Positions 1 to 12,117 are shown, counted from the first letter of the stretch. The stretch is DNA of 32,500 nucleotides from Chrysomallon squamiferum (GCA_012295275.1 CM022671.1:31073750-31106249); one strand, 5' to 3'. Made by a program: numbers and translations. The notes: generated by a model from the sequence alone, not told the origin.

Positions 1-31
<31 letters not shown>

Positions 32-37
32 TATACA
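1..37. repeat. (AC)n microsatellite
   Basis: A dinucleotide array cut by the window edge. Confidence 0.9.
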
Positions 38-49
38 CACCATCTATAT

Positions 50-551
50 TGCAAACCCTTATACAATTCAAATTATCTAGACCATAAATCTTCAAGACTT
101 AATTAGACCACTTATTCAAATCTACATTTTATCTAGACCGCAACTAATCTAGACAATGCGTCAAATGGACAGAAGCTATCTAGATCACGTGGCATATCTA
201 CACCTTATCCAGACGACATGATTTCGAAATCATATATTATGACATGCAGATGACAAGTTATGTAGGTCGTATGTCGTATAGATGACAAATTACGTAGATC
301 GTATGTCATATAGATTACGTTATCTAGATCATATGTTAGCCAGAACAGATGTTATCTAGATCATATCATACAGACCACAAGTTATCTAGGACAATAGTTT
401 ATCTAAACCACACGTCAGAGAGTCTAATTCGTGGACTTTCTGCCATGTATGCTATGTTGTGTATAGTCCACAGTGACACAATTTAGACCAGATTTCATTA
501 TGGACCATATGTCAGGCGAGATGATGTGTCATCTAGAGTCTAGACCATAAG
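50..551. repeat. Degenerate TCTAGA-rich tandem repeat, about 30-32-bp unit
   Basis: Units such as TTATCTAGATCATATG recur about every 30-32 bp, clearest at 258-420, with variants of TCTAGAC(C) from 77 to 547. No ORF. It looks like an old minisatellite or satellite remnant. Confidence 0.6.
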
Positions 552-1135
552 ATATTTATACCTTAAACTCGTTCATCACAAAAGTATTCATAATGCTAAA
601 AAAAAAATCCTCGAAAATAATGAAATAAGAATTTGTTTTTATTATTTTCTTTGAGTTCTTTAATATTTGTTTCATTTTTGTTTTGCTGTTTGTTTGTTGT
701 TGTTTTTTTGTTTTTGTTTTTTTCATCTTCCAAGTGGCAGTGTGTTTTATCTTTGCTATCTTACACATGATTACATCACAACAGAAACATATCTGGATTT
801 CTTTTAAGTATATTTCTTTCCTAATAGATTACGATTTGAGATAAAGTTAAACGTTTTTTTTTTTGTTTCTCTCTTTCTGCGTGTTTTGCTATTAAGAAAA
901 AAATGTCGAACATCTCAGAAATTTGTTAAAGTTTGAGTGGCAGATGTTTGCCTCATGTCGCTGGGAAACGCGAAAGAAAAATCAAGTGGATTAAGAAAAC
1001 ATATTTATCTTGCGATTTCCAAAATATTTAATTCTTATTAATGCTTTGGTTTAAGCTTTCCCATGATTTTTATGGATTATTAGCCTCGTTTGGGGTTTTC
1101 TTTTTTTAACAAGAAAGACGGTAATTGAGACAGGA
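552..1135. other. AT-rich stretch, no gene seen
   Basis: Low-complexity T- and A-runs; the only ORF is a compositional Lys/Thr/Gln artefact. Confidence 0.7.
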
Positions 1136-1670
1136 AGAGATAGCGAAAGAAAGAAAGAAAAAGAAAAAGGAAAAAAAAAAAAGAGAGAGAAAAAAAGAAC
1201 GATAAAGTTTCTTTTTAATACTTTTTTATATAATATTTTTATAGTAAAATTATTTTCCTTTCTTTTTTTTTACTTATTTTCTTTCTTTAATTCTTTTCAT
1301 TTTATTCTTCAATTTTATTTTATATTTTATTTTCATCCTTTCTTTCCTTTTTTCTTTTATTCTTTATTTCTTTTTTTATACCCTTCCTTAATTTTTATTC
1401 TTTCCTTTCATACACTTTCTTTCTTTTTTCCGCTCATTCTTTCCTTTACTTTTTGTATCCATTCTTTCTTTCTTTCATTCCTTCATTCATTCTTTCTTTC
1501 ATCCTTATTATAATCCCTTTCTTTCCTTTTTCCTTCTTTCCTTTCTTTTCTTCTTTCTTTCTTTCCTTCCCTCCTTCCGTCTTTCTTCTCTTCCTCTCTT
1601 CTTACTTTCTATCGTATTTAACCTATCTCAGCTTTCTTCTTGTTTATTTTATTTTATTTTCTCTCTAAAT
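1136..1670. repeat. Purine tract followed by a 400-bp pyrimidine tract
   Basis: Positions 1136-1200 are almost all purine; 1250-1670 are almost all C/T with CTTT and CCTT units. Polypurine/polypyrimidine DNA of this length can form H-DNA. Confidence 0.8.
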
Positions 1671-1754
1671 GAAAAAGACACTAAAATCTGCAGCACACCT
1701 GTTTGTCAGCTGCTGAACCGAATTTGGCCTAACTATCACAATTACTTATCAACA

Positions 1755-2247
<493 letters not shown>

Positions 2248-2407
2248 CTATCTAACATACAGATAGGAAAATTCACAACATTAGACTACGAACAAGAATA
2301 ACCCGAAACATTAGCTGCTCACATTAGCAAACTCACCAGTGAAACTCATCTCATTGTTATCACACAACCAATCAGCGCTTACTAAATCATTCTGCACATG
2401 GTGCAAT

Positions 2408-2497
2408 ACCGTTATCTGAATATACCGTTATCTGAATACACCGTTATCTGAAATACACTGTTATCTGAAATACACTGTTATCTGAAATACACCGTTA
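2408..2497. repeat. 16-17-bp minisatellite, five and a half copies
   Basis: ACCGTTATCTGAAATAC-type units start at 2408, 2424, 2440, 2457, 2474 and 2491; later units gain one A (16 to 17 bp). Confidence 0.9.
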
Positions 2498-2555
2498 ATC
2501 ATAAAAATATCACCTTGTCGGCTCTTTCGAACCTGTTATACATCAAATTATCTGA

Positions 2556-3005
2556 AACGAAGAAGAAAAGGAAATAATAAAAAAATAAAAAAAAAAAAAA
2601 ATGAAGAAAGAAAGTATTTGTTTCCTTAGAGTTCTCAGTTAGGGAAGGAGAAAAGAAAAAAAGGGAAGGAGAAAAGAAAACGAGCAGAAACTGATTGAAA
2701 AAAAAAAGAAAAAAAAAAATGAAGGGAATAATGTGAGAATGTCTGAAAAAAAAATAAAAGAAGGAAAAACGAGCGAAACTGATTGAACGAATAAAAGAAA
2801 GAATGAAAAAGGTTTATGAAAGTATGTACACACACAAGAAATGAGTTAAAGACTAAAAAAATAAAACAAGACAAAAAGAAAGAAGAAAAGGAAGAAAAGA
2901 AAAAATGAACGAAAGAATAAAAGAAGGAAAGAAATAAAGGCAGAAAGAAAAGAAAAAATGAATTAAAAAAAAGAAAACAAAAAAAAGAATGACGGAAAAA
3001 AACAC
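2556..3005. repeat. Purine-rich (GAAA)-type tract
   Basis: About 450 bp of mostly A and G with GAAA, GGAA and GAAAG units, complementary in type to 1250-1670. The Phe/Ser/Leu ORFs on the minus strand are compositional. Confidence 0.8.
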
Positions 3006-3144
3006 GTTTTGACGACAGCACTGAGCCTTTGTTTCAAATAAAGTTGTTGTTGTTGTCTGAATCATTGTCGTTGTCGTCGTTTGTTGTTGCTGATGAACAA
3101 CAACAACAAAAAAACGTTGTAAAATTTAAAAAATGAATACTGCG

Positions 3145-3158
3145 GTTGCTAGGCAAAC
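3145..3158. promoter_or_regulatory. RFX X-box-like motif
   Basis: GTTGCTAGGCAAAC is a near-perfect palindromic RFX site. No gene is recognised next to it, so the function is open. Confidence 0.25.
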
Positions 3159-3255
3159 TACTACTATTACTATGAATGACGAAAATTTAAAAACGTTTTA
3201 ATTAATTAATTAATATTATTGTGTCGTTGTTATTATTATTGTTTATTATTATTGC

Positions 3256-3355
<100 letters not shown>

Positions 3356-3462
3356 GGCTGAGCAAATAAGAAAGAATTGTAGGAAACATTGCAAGTATAG
3401 ATTATATTAATGTCATTATTTTCTCTTTCTTTTTTCGTCCTTCTTTCATTCTTCTTCAACCT

Positions 3463-3494
<32 letters not shown>

Positions 3495-4413
3495 CAATCT
3501 TTCAATTTTACGTTTGTAAAGAATAATATGTTTACAAATATAAATAAAGGGAAAAACCCCAACTATTACATTTTGCACAGTGTCTTCAGTTCAAAAATGA
3601 TATCACATGCAGATACCGTTATGTGTTTCGAGAACTGCATCCTGTTACGCATAACAACTGCGGGCAGACAGTTATAAACGGTAAATTATATTTAGTAACC
3701 GTTTTCAATTATTTAACGGTTCCTCGGCAATTTCATAACCTGGAACAAATTGACTTCTTTTAAGTTGCCAAATACGTCAAGATGCCGCTTACTTGCTAAT
3801 GATAATGCAGTGGTTTGCTTTGGTAAAGATGATGATGATGATGATGATGGTGGAATTAAATCACATATAATGAGATATAATATAATTGGGAGGATAATGA
3901 TGATAAAATGATAGTAGTAGTATATAGTAGTAGAAGTAGTAGTTGTAGTAGTGAAAATAATAATTGTACTGGTTGTAATAGTAGTAGTATTAATAATAGA
4001 AGTAGTAATAATAAAAGTAGTAGTGATTAAGCTTGCGCAAATGCTCTAAATAATATTTCGATCCGTCGCGCGCACACACACACAAACACACAAACACACA
4101 CACCGACACACATCAGATATTAATACGCACGCACACAGTCACACACATACACACATACACGAACGGACATGTACACAGGAATAGTTTCTTATTACGATTA
4201 TTTCTTTCTTTTTTTTCATTTGTTTACTCTTTACTCACAGAAATTGAATTTACCTGCAAATGTTATCTTTTCAAGAATCGCAGACTGTAAATTATTGGAG
4301 GCGTCTGCCTAAATGGAATCGTCATTCAGAACACTTTTAGAATTATCGTTTTATTAAAGTCAAGTAGTTTGTTTAAAGGTGAAAGGAAACTCTTCATGCT
4401 TTAAAAAGGCAGC

Positions 4414-4420
<7 letters not shown>
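3495..4420. other. Non-coding stretch with degenerate (TAG)n and (CA)n
   Basis: (GAT)n at about 3828-3848, degenerate TAG/AAT units at 3910-4025, CA-rich DNA at 4070-4165. Three AACGG-type Myb-like words lie at 3677-3721. No gene seen. Confidence 0.65.

Positions 4421-4422
<2 letters not shown>

Positions 4423-4490
<68 letters not shown>
4423..4490. repeat. (GA)n microsatellite
   Basis: About 68 bp of pure GA. An inverted partner, (CT)n, lies at 4880-4936. Confidence 0.95.
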
Positions 4491-4492
<2 letters not shown>

Positions 4493-4876
4493 ATTATATT
4501 TTTTGGCGTGAATGTACATTTACAGAAGATACAGACATTACACTACTTGGTCCGTACGGTAATATTCTCTTGGAGATACTGTAACCAGGAAGCCCTGGAA
4601 AAAGTTTAATATCAGATCTCTGTGTAAGACGATTTTCCATGCACAAACGTTAGTCAGTTTTAAGTAGTAATAGTCTGCTATTTTCATTATTAATCTGCAT
4701 GATATTACATGCTGAGACTCTCAGGGCTTTGCAGCTGACGGGCCGGAGGTTACGAAACCTGATTTGGTGTGAAAAAGTATTTAGGCTCCTTCTAGTGAGC
4801 AGAAAGCTATATATCGTCGTTTTATTTTTAACGTTAGAAATATTACTTTAAATATAAAGTATTTTTGTCTTTCGAA

Positions 4877-4879
<3 letters not shown>
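4491..4879. other. Unique spacer, no gene seen
   Basis: Mixed-complexity DNA between the GA and CT arrays; no ORF, RNA gene or promoter motif recognised. Confidence 0.6.

Positions 4880-4936
<57 letters not shown>
4880..4936. repeat. (CT)n microsatellite
   Basis: 57 bp of pure CT. Confidence 0.95.
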
Positions 4937-4939
<3 letters not shown>

Positions 4940-5107
4940 TGATTTGTTTCAGTCGTTTGACATTTAAAGAGTCTTAATCTGAGAGTGTAACGGTACACAT
5001 AATTTTTTAATTTTAAAGTTTAATTTTTTTTTAAACATTTAAATACAGCGTATAAATTCATTATTGTAAGTTCAAAGATAAATTGTAAATATATGTAAAG
5101 CTACTTT

Positions 5108-5110
<3 letters not shown>

Positions 5111-5174
<64 letters not shown>
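5111..5174. repeat. (CA)n microsatellite
   Basis: 64 bp of pure CA. Confidence 0.95.
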
Positions 5175-5175
<1 letters not shown>

Positions 5176-5267
5176 CATAATTATGTGTAATAAATACGTG
5201 TACACAAAATAAAATATTCATAACATACATCAATTTCTATAAAAGCATTACAAGTCTGTAGTGTGTG

Positions 5268-5268
5268 N
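5268..5268. other. Ambiguous base (n)
   Basis: A single unresolved base inside a GT/GTAT repeat; probably a consensus ambiguity at a microsatellite. Confidence 0.95.
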
Positions 5269-5412
5269 GTATGTATGTGTGTACACGCGCATTTTTCTAT
5301 CTTTCTTTATATGCACGCGCACGCATACTCACACGAATCATTGCGGTCGGTTGTGATATTATGAAAAATAAGATAAAAATTACGCCATTTCTCAGACCAC
5401 CCAAGCGCATCG

Positions 5413-5574
5413 TCAAGGTTCGCGGAAAAGAAAACATCTCCGCACTGGGATGTTTCGGGTAACAAGGTCCGCGGAAAAGAAAACATCTCCGCACTGGGAT
5501 GTTTCGGGTAACAAGGTCCGCGGAAAAGAAAACATCTCCGCACTGGGATGTTTCGGGTAACAAGGTCCGCGGAT
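5413..5574. repeat. 49-bp CpG-rich minisatellite, three full copies
   Basis: CGCGGAAAAG starts copies at 5421, 5470 and 5519, and a truncated fourth (CGCGGA) starts at 5568: exact 49-bp period. Copies are nearly identical, apart from TTCGCGG rather than TCCGCGG in the first, so the expansion is recent. Each unit has TCCGCGGA and several CpGs, unlike its AT-rich surroundings. Confidence 0.95.
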
Positions 5575-5670
5575 TTTATTATCTGCAGTCTCAAAACACG
5601 ATCTGTACGGTCTAGTTGCAACGAGATTTCAGTTACCGTATTTACCGTTATAAAATGAAGTCCGGGTTAA

Positions 5671-5725
<55 letters not shown>

Positions 5726-5775
5726 TAAAATAATTTTATCATCTTCTGTCTCAAAACACGATCATTATGGTCTAG
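5573..5775. repeat. 43-bp direct repeat flanking an (AAT)n array
   Basis: 5573-5615 and 5733-5775 match at 37 of 43 positions, sharing GTCTCAAAACACGATC. Between them lies (AAT)n at 5670-5724. The first copy abuts the 49-bp minisatellite. Confidence 0.85.
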
Positions 5776-6620
5776 AGAGAAAGAGTGTTAAACTGGCGGT
5801 GATAATTGCTAAAATTATAAAAAGATATTTATTTATTTATTTATTTATTTTTAAAAATGAAAGAAAAATAGAAACTGGGAGAGAGCTTTACGAGTCAAAT
5901 GTCAGATTACTCAATATAATTAAATCAATAAACTCTAAAAATGACGTACCGATTAATTCATTTTTTTATTTTTATTTTTTAAAGAAACACGTTACACATA
6001 TATGTGCATATAGCATGTTTGTCTATCTCTTTCACCGAGTGAAAACAGAAAAGCGATTTACCTGAAACGACAGGTATTTTAATTACAGCCAGTAGCTTCC
6101 CTGGAAGTAACATTCAGTCATCTGATTACATCAAACATCCCAGGAATCTCATTAAAAAGACTCCAGTCTTTAACGTACTAGTAGTAAGAAAACTCGGCTG
6201 AACTAGCAGACGATTAAAGAATACACGTGGCTGTACGAATAAGTGGTCTAAAAGAATTCGTTTCGTATTCAAGTTATTGTTTTATCGTTTTGTTTGACCT
6301 ATCGTGATTCGTAACAAAGATGATAGTGAATGCCGCCATTTTGCTCCTTTACAACTAGATGATTCTGTAGTTTTTATAAATTGTACGTAATCATTTACAA
6401 GCTTTTTTTTTTTTTTTTTTCTGACGATACTAGAAGTAACTAGTACAAGTCGTATAGGATGATGTCATGACAAGATAAGTGTGATAGTCTTCTGTATTTT
6501 TTATTTTTTATTTTATTTTTTTATCTCTGCTCATTTGCTGTTAGACCTCGTTATTAGATTTGTTTCATAGAAAAAAGTAAATAAATATTTAAAATAAAAT
6601 AATATAAACCAATGCAAGAG
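5776..6620. other. AT-rich stretch, no gene seen
   Basis: (TTTA)n at 5829-5851, a T17 run near 6404, otherwise mixed sequence. No coding signal. Confidence 0.65.
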
Positions 6621-6813
6621 AGCATTTAATTAATTAATTAATAATAATAATAATAATAATAATAAAAATGTATTAGTAGTAATAGCAGTATATATAAAAA
6701 AATAATAATAATAAAAATTAATAAATGACGAAGAAGAAAAACGTGAAATAGAATTAAATGACAAAGTACATATATAATAAAATATATAAATCCTTTGTTA
6801 AAAAAGTAAATAA

Positions 6814-6855
<42 letters not shown>
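6621..6855. repeat. (AAT)n arrays
   Basis: TTAA/AAT tract at about 6626-6664 and (AAT)n at about 6813-6855, with AT-rich DNA between. Confidence 0.85.
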
Positions 6856-6856
<1 letters not shown>

Positions 6857-6939
6857 TATAAATTATCTGCTGTAGATTGAAACAATATTACTACAATGCA
6901 AGGGAGATAATTATACAATTTTTATCACTGCTCGTAACT

Positions 6940-7115
6940 GCATGAAGATTATACAGGTCCACATTCTTCTGTCCATTGCGTCATGCAAAACCCCCGAGTC
7001 GAGAAACCGGCCCATCCTCACTGGACCTAAAAGAGAAACTTTGGTTTGCAATGATGTCACTTCAATGGACAGCAGATCTTCCGATGGAAAGAGGTCGTTG
7101 AGTCCAAGCAATATT
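6940..7115. other. Complex unique segment open on both strands
   Basis: A 170-bp patch of balanced composition, open in one frame on each strand (plus 6942-7244; minus 7111-6911). No domain is recognised and no splice context is clear. It could be a decayed element or an unrecognised exon. Confidence 0.25.
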
Positions 7116-8078
7116 TGGGAACACAGAAGAAAAAAAGAAGAAGAAGAAGAAAGAAAGAAAAAAGGAGAAGGAGGAAGAAAAAGAAGAAGAAATAAAAGAA
7201 TAATCTCCCAATATCATTTTCGTGTTTCCTTTCTCCAGTGCTAACCAAGCTATCTCTCTGTTTCAACATGTTGATAAATAAATAACATACAACATATATG
7301 TAATATCTGCTTTTATTTCTGGAAGTAATTGAAAATGTTAACAAACAAAACAAATGGAATGTTAATAACTATTATTATTTTTATTATTAGTTTAATAATT
7401 AGTTTCTGTGAATTACTTTATTATAAAATTAACAGAAATTAATATATAATAAAAATTGGTAATTTAAAAAATCAGAAATTTTAAAACATTTTTAATAGAA
7501 AAAAAAAAAAAAAAAAAATGATAATAATTAAATAATAAATAATAAATATAAATACTGGATTATCCATACAGCTATATTAATCAAAGAAATTTTTGTAAAA
7601 AAATCAGAAATAATAATATAAAAATAAGTAAAAGAAATATTCACAAAATATGAAGTTTGAACAACATAAACCAAAATTACATTTATAATATATTGAAATA
7701 AATTCTCCATAACAATAACTTAAAATTAATTATATTAAAACAAAACATATCAAAAACAGCAAAATTAAATACTCAAACCTGTTAATTAATTTTTTATTTT
7801 TCAGTATCTGTCTTATAATAAATTTTGAAATAAACGTTAAACAAACAAAAAAACTTTATATTCTTTTCTTTTTTTTTTTTACTTGTTTTGCCTTTCTTTT
7901 TGTTCATAGTTAATTATTTTATTCTTCAATTCTTACTTAATTTATTTTGCATATTTTTTTTTTTTTTGTTTCCCCCCACCCCTGCTATTTTGCTACAGTT
8001 CTTCTACTCATTTAGTTATTATTTGTATTTTCTAATTCTTCTACTTAATTAAACACATTTGTTAATTAACCCAAAGCT
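7116..8078. other. Purine tract and AT-rich DNA downstream of ATP6AP1
   Basis: A GAA/GGA-rich purine tract at 7126-7200, then AT-rich sequence with an A19 run at about 7500. The last 150 bp are the probable ATP6AP1 3' UTR. Confidence 0.7.
7941..7946 (-). terminator. Candidate poly(A) signal for ATP6AP1
   Basis: This is the first AATAAA (TTTATT on the plus strand) after the ATP6AP1 stop, about 130 bp downstream. The flank is T- and A-rich, so other signals further down are possible. Confidence 0.5.
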
Positions 8079-8288
8079 TTACTCCTGCACATTGACGGTG
8101 ATGGTTTTGCCTTTGGGATCGTCGAAACGATCCATCGTACTTAGACCAGCGAGCATGTACATTCCGTAGAAGAGAATCAAAACAAACATGAACACGGGAA
8201 ACAACCCCATCAGAATGGGGGTGGTGAAGAATCCATCACAATCCCACCCAGGTCCAAATCTATCCCCTTGAATGTCATATAATTGCAT
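8079..8288 (-). CDS. ATP6AP1: ATP6AP1 exon 9 (membrane span and tail, stop)
   Basis: The acceptor is ttacag, preceded on the coding strand by about 40 T. It encodes residues 374-442 and the stop. It has C390 (WDCDGFF, compare vertebrate SDCASFF), one hydrophobic span from PILMGLF to YMLAGL, then TMDRFDDPKGKTI, which matches human TMDRFDDHKGPTI. This is the strongest identifying segment of the gene. Confidence 0.96.
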   Translation of the reverse strand: MQLYDIQGDRFGPGWDCDGFFTTPILMGLFPVFMFVLILFYGMYMLAGLSTMDRFDDPKGKTITVNVQE

Positions 8289-8289
8289 C

Positions 8290-8334
<45 letters not shown>

Positions 8335-9063
8335 AATAAATAAAAAAAAAATTAATAAATAATGATGATGATGATGATGATGATGTTGACTATGATAATG
8401 ATACCAATAATTAATTTAAATTAATTTCGTAAATAAAATATAAAAAAGATGGCATGAGTTAAAATTAAAAATTATTTTAAACAAAGAACATACTCATTAT
8501 ACTATGTATACTAAATACCATTTGGAATACATTAAAACACCACATCATTCATTACTTATGATCCATATGGCATTTCAAAGACACTAGAACACAATACAAT
8601 TAATTATTCATTGTGCTACTCGCATTAAATACCACTAAAAAAAACCTACCAAATTTTTTTTTAAATTAAATCTGGAGGACTTTGAAAAAAAAGAAAAGAA
8701 ATCAAAACATTCATTAATGAATTATTCATTATCATTTACTACTACTACTCCTAATACTACTATCACTACTACTACTCTACTACTACTACTGCTAATAATA
8801 ACAAATAAATAAATAAATGAAAAATAAAGACATACTTGAAATCCTGAAATTGTCATTTTCGCATATGTTGAGTTTTTTCTTCTTGGATTTAAAACAAACT
8901 TGGAGCAGTGATATGAAAATTTGGTCGGCAAAAACATGTACTTTTCTCGGAGGTCCATCATGACATTATTGACGATGTTCCCATTGGAATTGCTGACACT
9001 CACATTTATGCTATCCATGTTCCAGTGATAGCCCAGTTTTGTCCAGTTAAACCTGTTTAATTA

Positions 9064-9097
<34 letters not shown>

Positions 9098-9107
9098 TTT
9101 TGTTTTA

Positions 9108-9142
<35 letters not shown>

Positions 9143-12086
9143 CGTTATAGTTGTTGTTGTTATTATTATTATTATTACTATTTATTTTTTTCTTTATTAT
9201 TTTTATGATTGTTGATGATCATGGTTAGTTTCAATGTTACTTTTTTGATATTTATTCAAAAATTTTAATAAGTGTATTAACACTATCAGTGATGTCACTG
9301 TTTCTGCTCTTTCCATTTTATATATTCACCTTACAATAACTATCAAAGTACACAACACAATCAACAGTAAACCATCACTGGGAACTGGGTGGAATGGGAA
9401 AAACCACTGATCCTGCAAAGTCTTTCTTTATCTACTTATGACCTGAGGAAGTCACAAATGTGACAAACCAGCTAAAAGAGAATTATTTGGAATGGGAAAT
9501 TGCCCAATGAAAACATCAATGAGAACAGATCCAGCACAGAGTATTTCTTTATGCCACCTTACAACAAACAGGAAAGCACAAACAGTGGACTGTCACAAGA
9601 TGGCCTCTGAGAACGGATTTGGAATAGGAAATTACTCTATGGGGGGGGGGAAATTAGCTGGCTCTGATGCTTACTCTGAACCAAAGAGCTACAATCTATT
9701 CCTCTACAGAACCGCACCGTTTTTTTTTGTTTTTTTTTAAATACACCTTCATCTTCATTATTATCTCAGCTTTAACAAAGCAGTCACTTTCACTGTGCGG
9801 AACTGGAAATCCAGTGAAACAGCACGCACCAGGCAAACACTACACTTGTGTGAATGTGTGCTACGATGTTACTTACGCCAGTAAGACTGAGTACTTTCCC
9901 CCTGCCTTGGCTGCTTCCACTGAGGGAAACTGTAACATGAATCTGAAATTAAAAATATCTGTCAACACTGAAACACTAAGAATGCACGTAACATTAAGAT
10001 GTGTATTCGAAAATGCTAATGTGCAAATTCATATGACATAAATATTCAAATAAGATTGATTACATATGTAAATTACAATATCAAGTAGCAAAAAAAAATT
10101 TAATAATAATAATTAATAATAAATAAATAAACAATGAAAGAAACAAAAGAAGAAAATTTAAAAAAAAAATCAGAAACAAACTTACAACATTGTGACATTC
10201 GTCAACTCCGTTACATTGTAGCTGTAGCTTCCTTTAGCCTTTGGCAACATCAGTGTTTTGCTGATCTTGCTGTCATTAAACTGCAGCTCGATGTCTTTTG
10301 AAAGGAAGTAAATCTCATTAGTGTGATTGACAAACAAATAGGTGTCATTGGTGCTGGCATTGTCAGCTTCAAGCAAATGGCGTCCTGGCTGACTGCTTTC
10401 AGTTTCAACTTCTCTCTGGAATTAAACATTGTAAATTAGCATTTTCATTATATGATATTAACCATTTGCAAATGAACATATTTTCATTATATGATATTAA
10501 GCATATTGTAAATGAACATATTTTTGTCATAAAATATTAAGCATATTGTAAATGAACATATTTTCATTATGTGATATTAAACATTTTGTAAATCAACATA
10601 TTTTCATTATATGCAAATTAAGCATATGTAATGTTAACATATTTTTATTTTATGATAATTAAAAATGTGTACTATTAACATATTTTCATTATATGATATT
10701 AAACATATTGAAAATTAACACACTTTCATCACAGGATACCTCAACACATTTTAAAGTAACTTTTGTCATGAAGAAATAGTACAAATTTATTTTGCGTAAT
10801 TCCTAAATATGCAAAATTGGCCTAAATATATTTTCTTATATCCAAGTATATAATTTATCTAAATTTATTCATGGATAATTCCTAATAAATATATCAAAGT
10901 GATGAAAAATAAATAAAAAATTAGCATATCCAATACTTGGAAATACAAAGAATTTTATCAGACCATTTATTCTATCTCCTCAGTGAGACTTTAATATTCA
11001 AAGTGAAATTTTTACACAGACAAAAAGTGTTAACAGTTTGCTTTCATGCAAACAGAAATTACTGTTCTTTTCACAGACTGGGAATTAAAATTCAGTTGAA
11101 ATGATAGTAGAAGCCTGAAAATGTATTACTGTGATTCAAAAGTAGTAATTTTCTACTGATTTTTGATACTTTTATTTGACAGGCACCCATTTCACAATGC
11201 ACAACAAGTACAAGATCTAAATCCCTGGAAAATGCAGCTCATTTTAAAGTCATGTTACTGAAGACTTTTTACCTGAATTCGCAACAGTGGCTAAACTATA
11301 CTTGTTTGTTTTTCCTAGTGCAAATGCGTCACAGAATTCAGATTGCGTAACAAATTGTTACTTCAATCACATCCACTTTTTTTTAATTTTTAAACGATGG
11401 AATTGAAATTGCGTAATTTTAATTGTAACTGCAATCACATCCGCACCTTTTTATTGTTTCCACCAATTCCATGGCGTTGCTATAAAAGAGCTGGCATTTC
11501 CTAAGTAAGCATGGAAGGAAAAGGTCAACACGAAAGCTCAGTCAGGAGGGGGAACCAATGTTTTTGAATGTCATTGTCTTTATGGACGAGTATGGTAAGC
11601 AGTTGTCTGTTCTTATTTTGATAGGGTGTAATGTGCAATTAACCTCTGTCAATAACATTTATTATACATAAAATTTTAATGTTTTAATCTGTCCTCCATG
11701 CAGATTTTTATTGTGTCTTGGTTCCCTGTATGACCTTTCTCGTATCATTAATGAAAATTACTTGAACGTATGTTTTATGATTGTATAATGTATTATTATC
11801 AAGTCACCTGCATATCATAATTAAACAATTAACGTTAACCTTAACTGGTGTTGTATTTATTTCTCTAGTGGATAGGTAGACTTATTGATTTATATCGACT
11901 GCTGTCAAGTTAGCGTTTATATTCCTTGTTAGGTGGCCATTAAAGCACCTTCTTACCCTAGGCTGAGCCTTAATAAAACATCCAAGATGTTTAAAGGTGT
12001 GAGCCCCTCTGTGACAAAATGTAAAACATGAATGATGTCACAGGAATGATGCTAAAGAAATTTTTGTTCAATTTGTAACTGTGTGG

Positions 12087-12117
<31 letters not shown>

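Noticed and set aside
5413-5574. CRISPR-like direct repeats
   Set aside because: Copies are contiguous with no unique spacers, and the locus is eukaryotic.
5297-5621. Repeat protein candidate (minus strand, PETSQCGDVFFSA units)
   Set aside because: The 49-bp unit shifts frame at each copy; no conserved reading frame, so it is a DNA minisatellite.
9329-9660. Diverged duplication in ATP6AP1 intron 7 (ACCTTACAA and GGAATRGGAAA words)
   Set aside because: Spacing between shared words is inconsistent (about 98-227 bp), so I could not confirm a unit by eye.
9877-9929. Shorter form of ATP6AP1 exon 7 using the gttacag acceptor
   Set aside because: It breaks the frame into exon 8, which is strongly supported.
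9492-10041. Plus-strand ORFs (82 and 124 aa) antisense to ATP6AP1 exon 7
   Set aside because: The second reads through the antisense of a supported exon; no motif, and a G10 and T runs interrupt the region.
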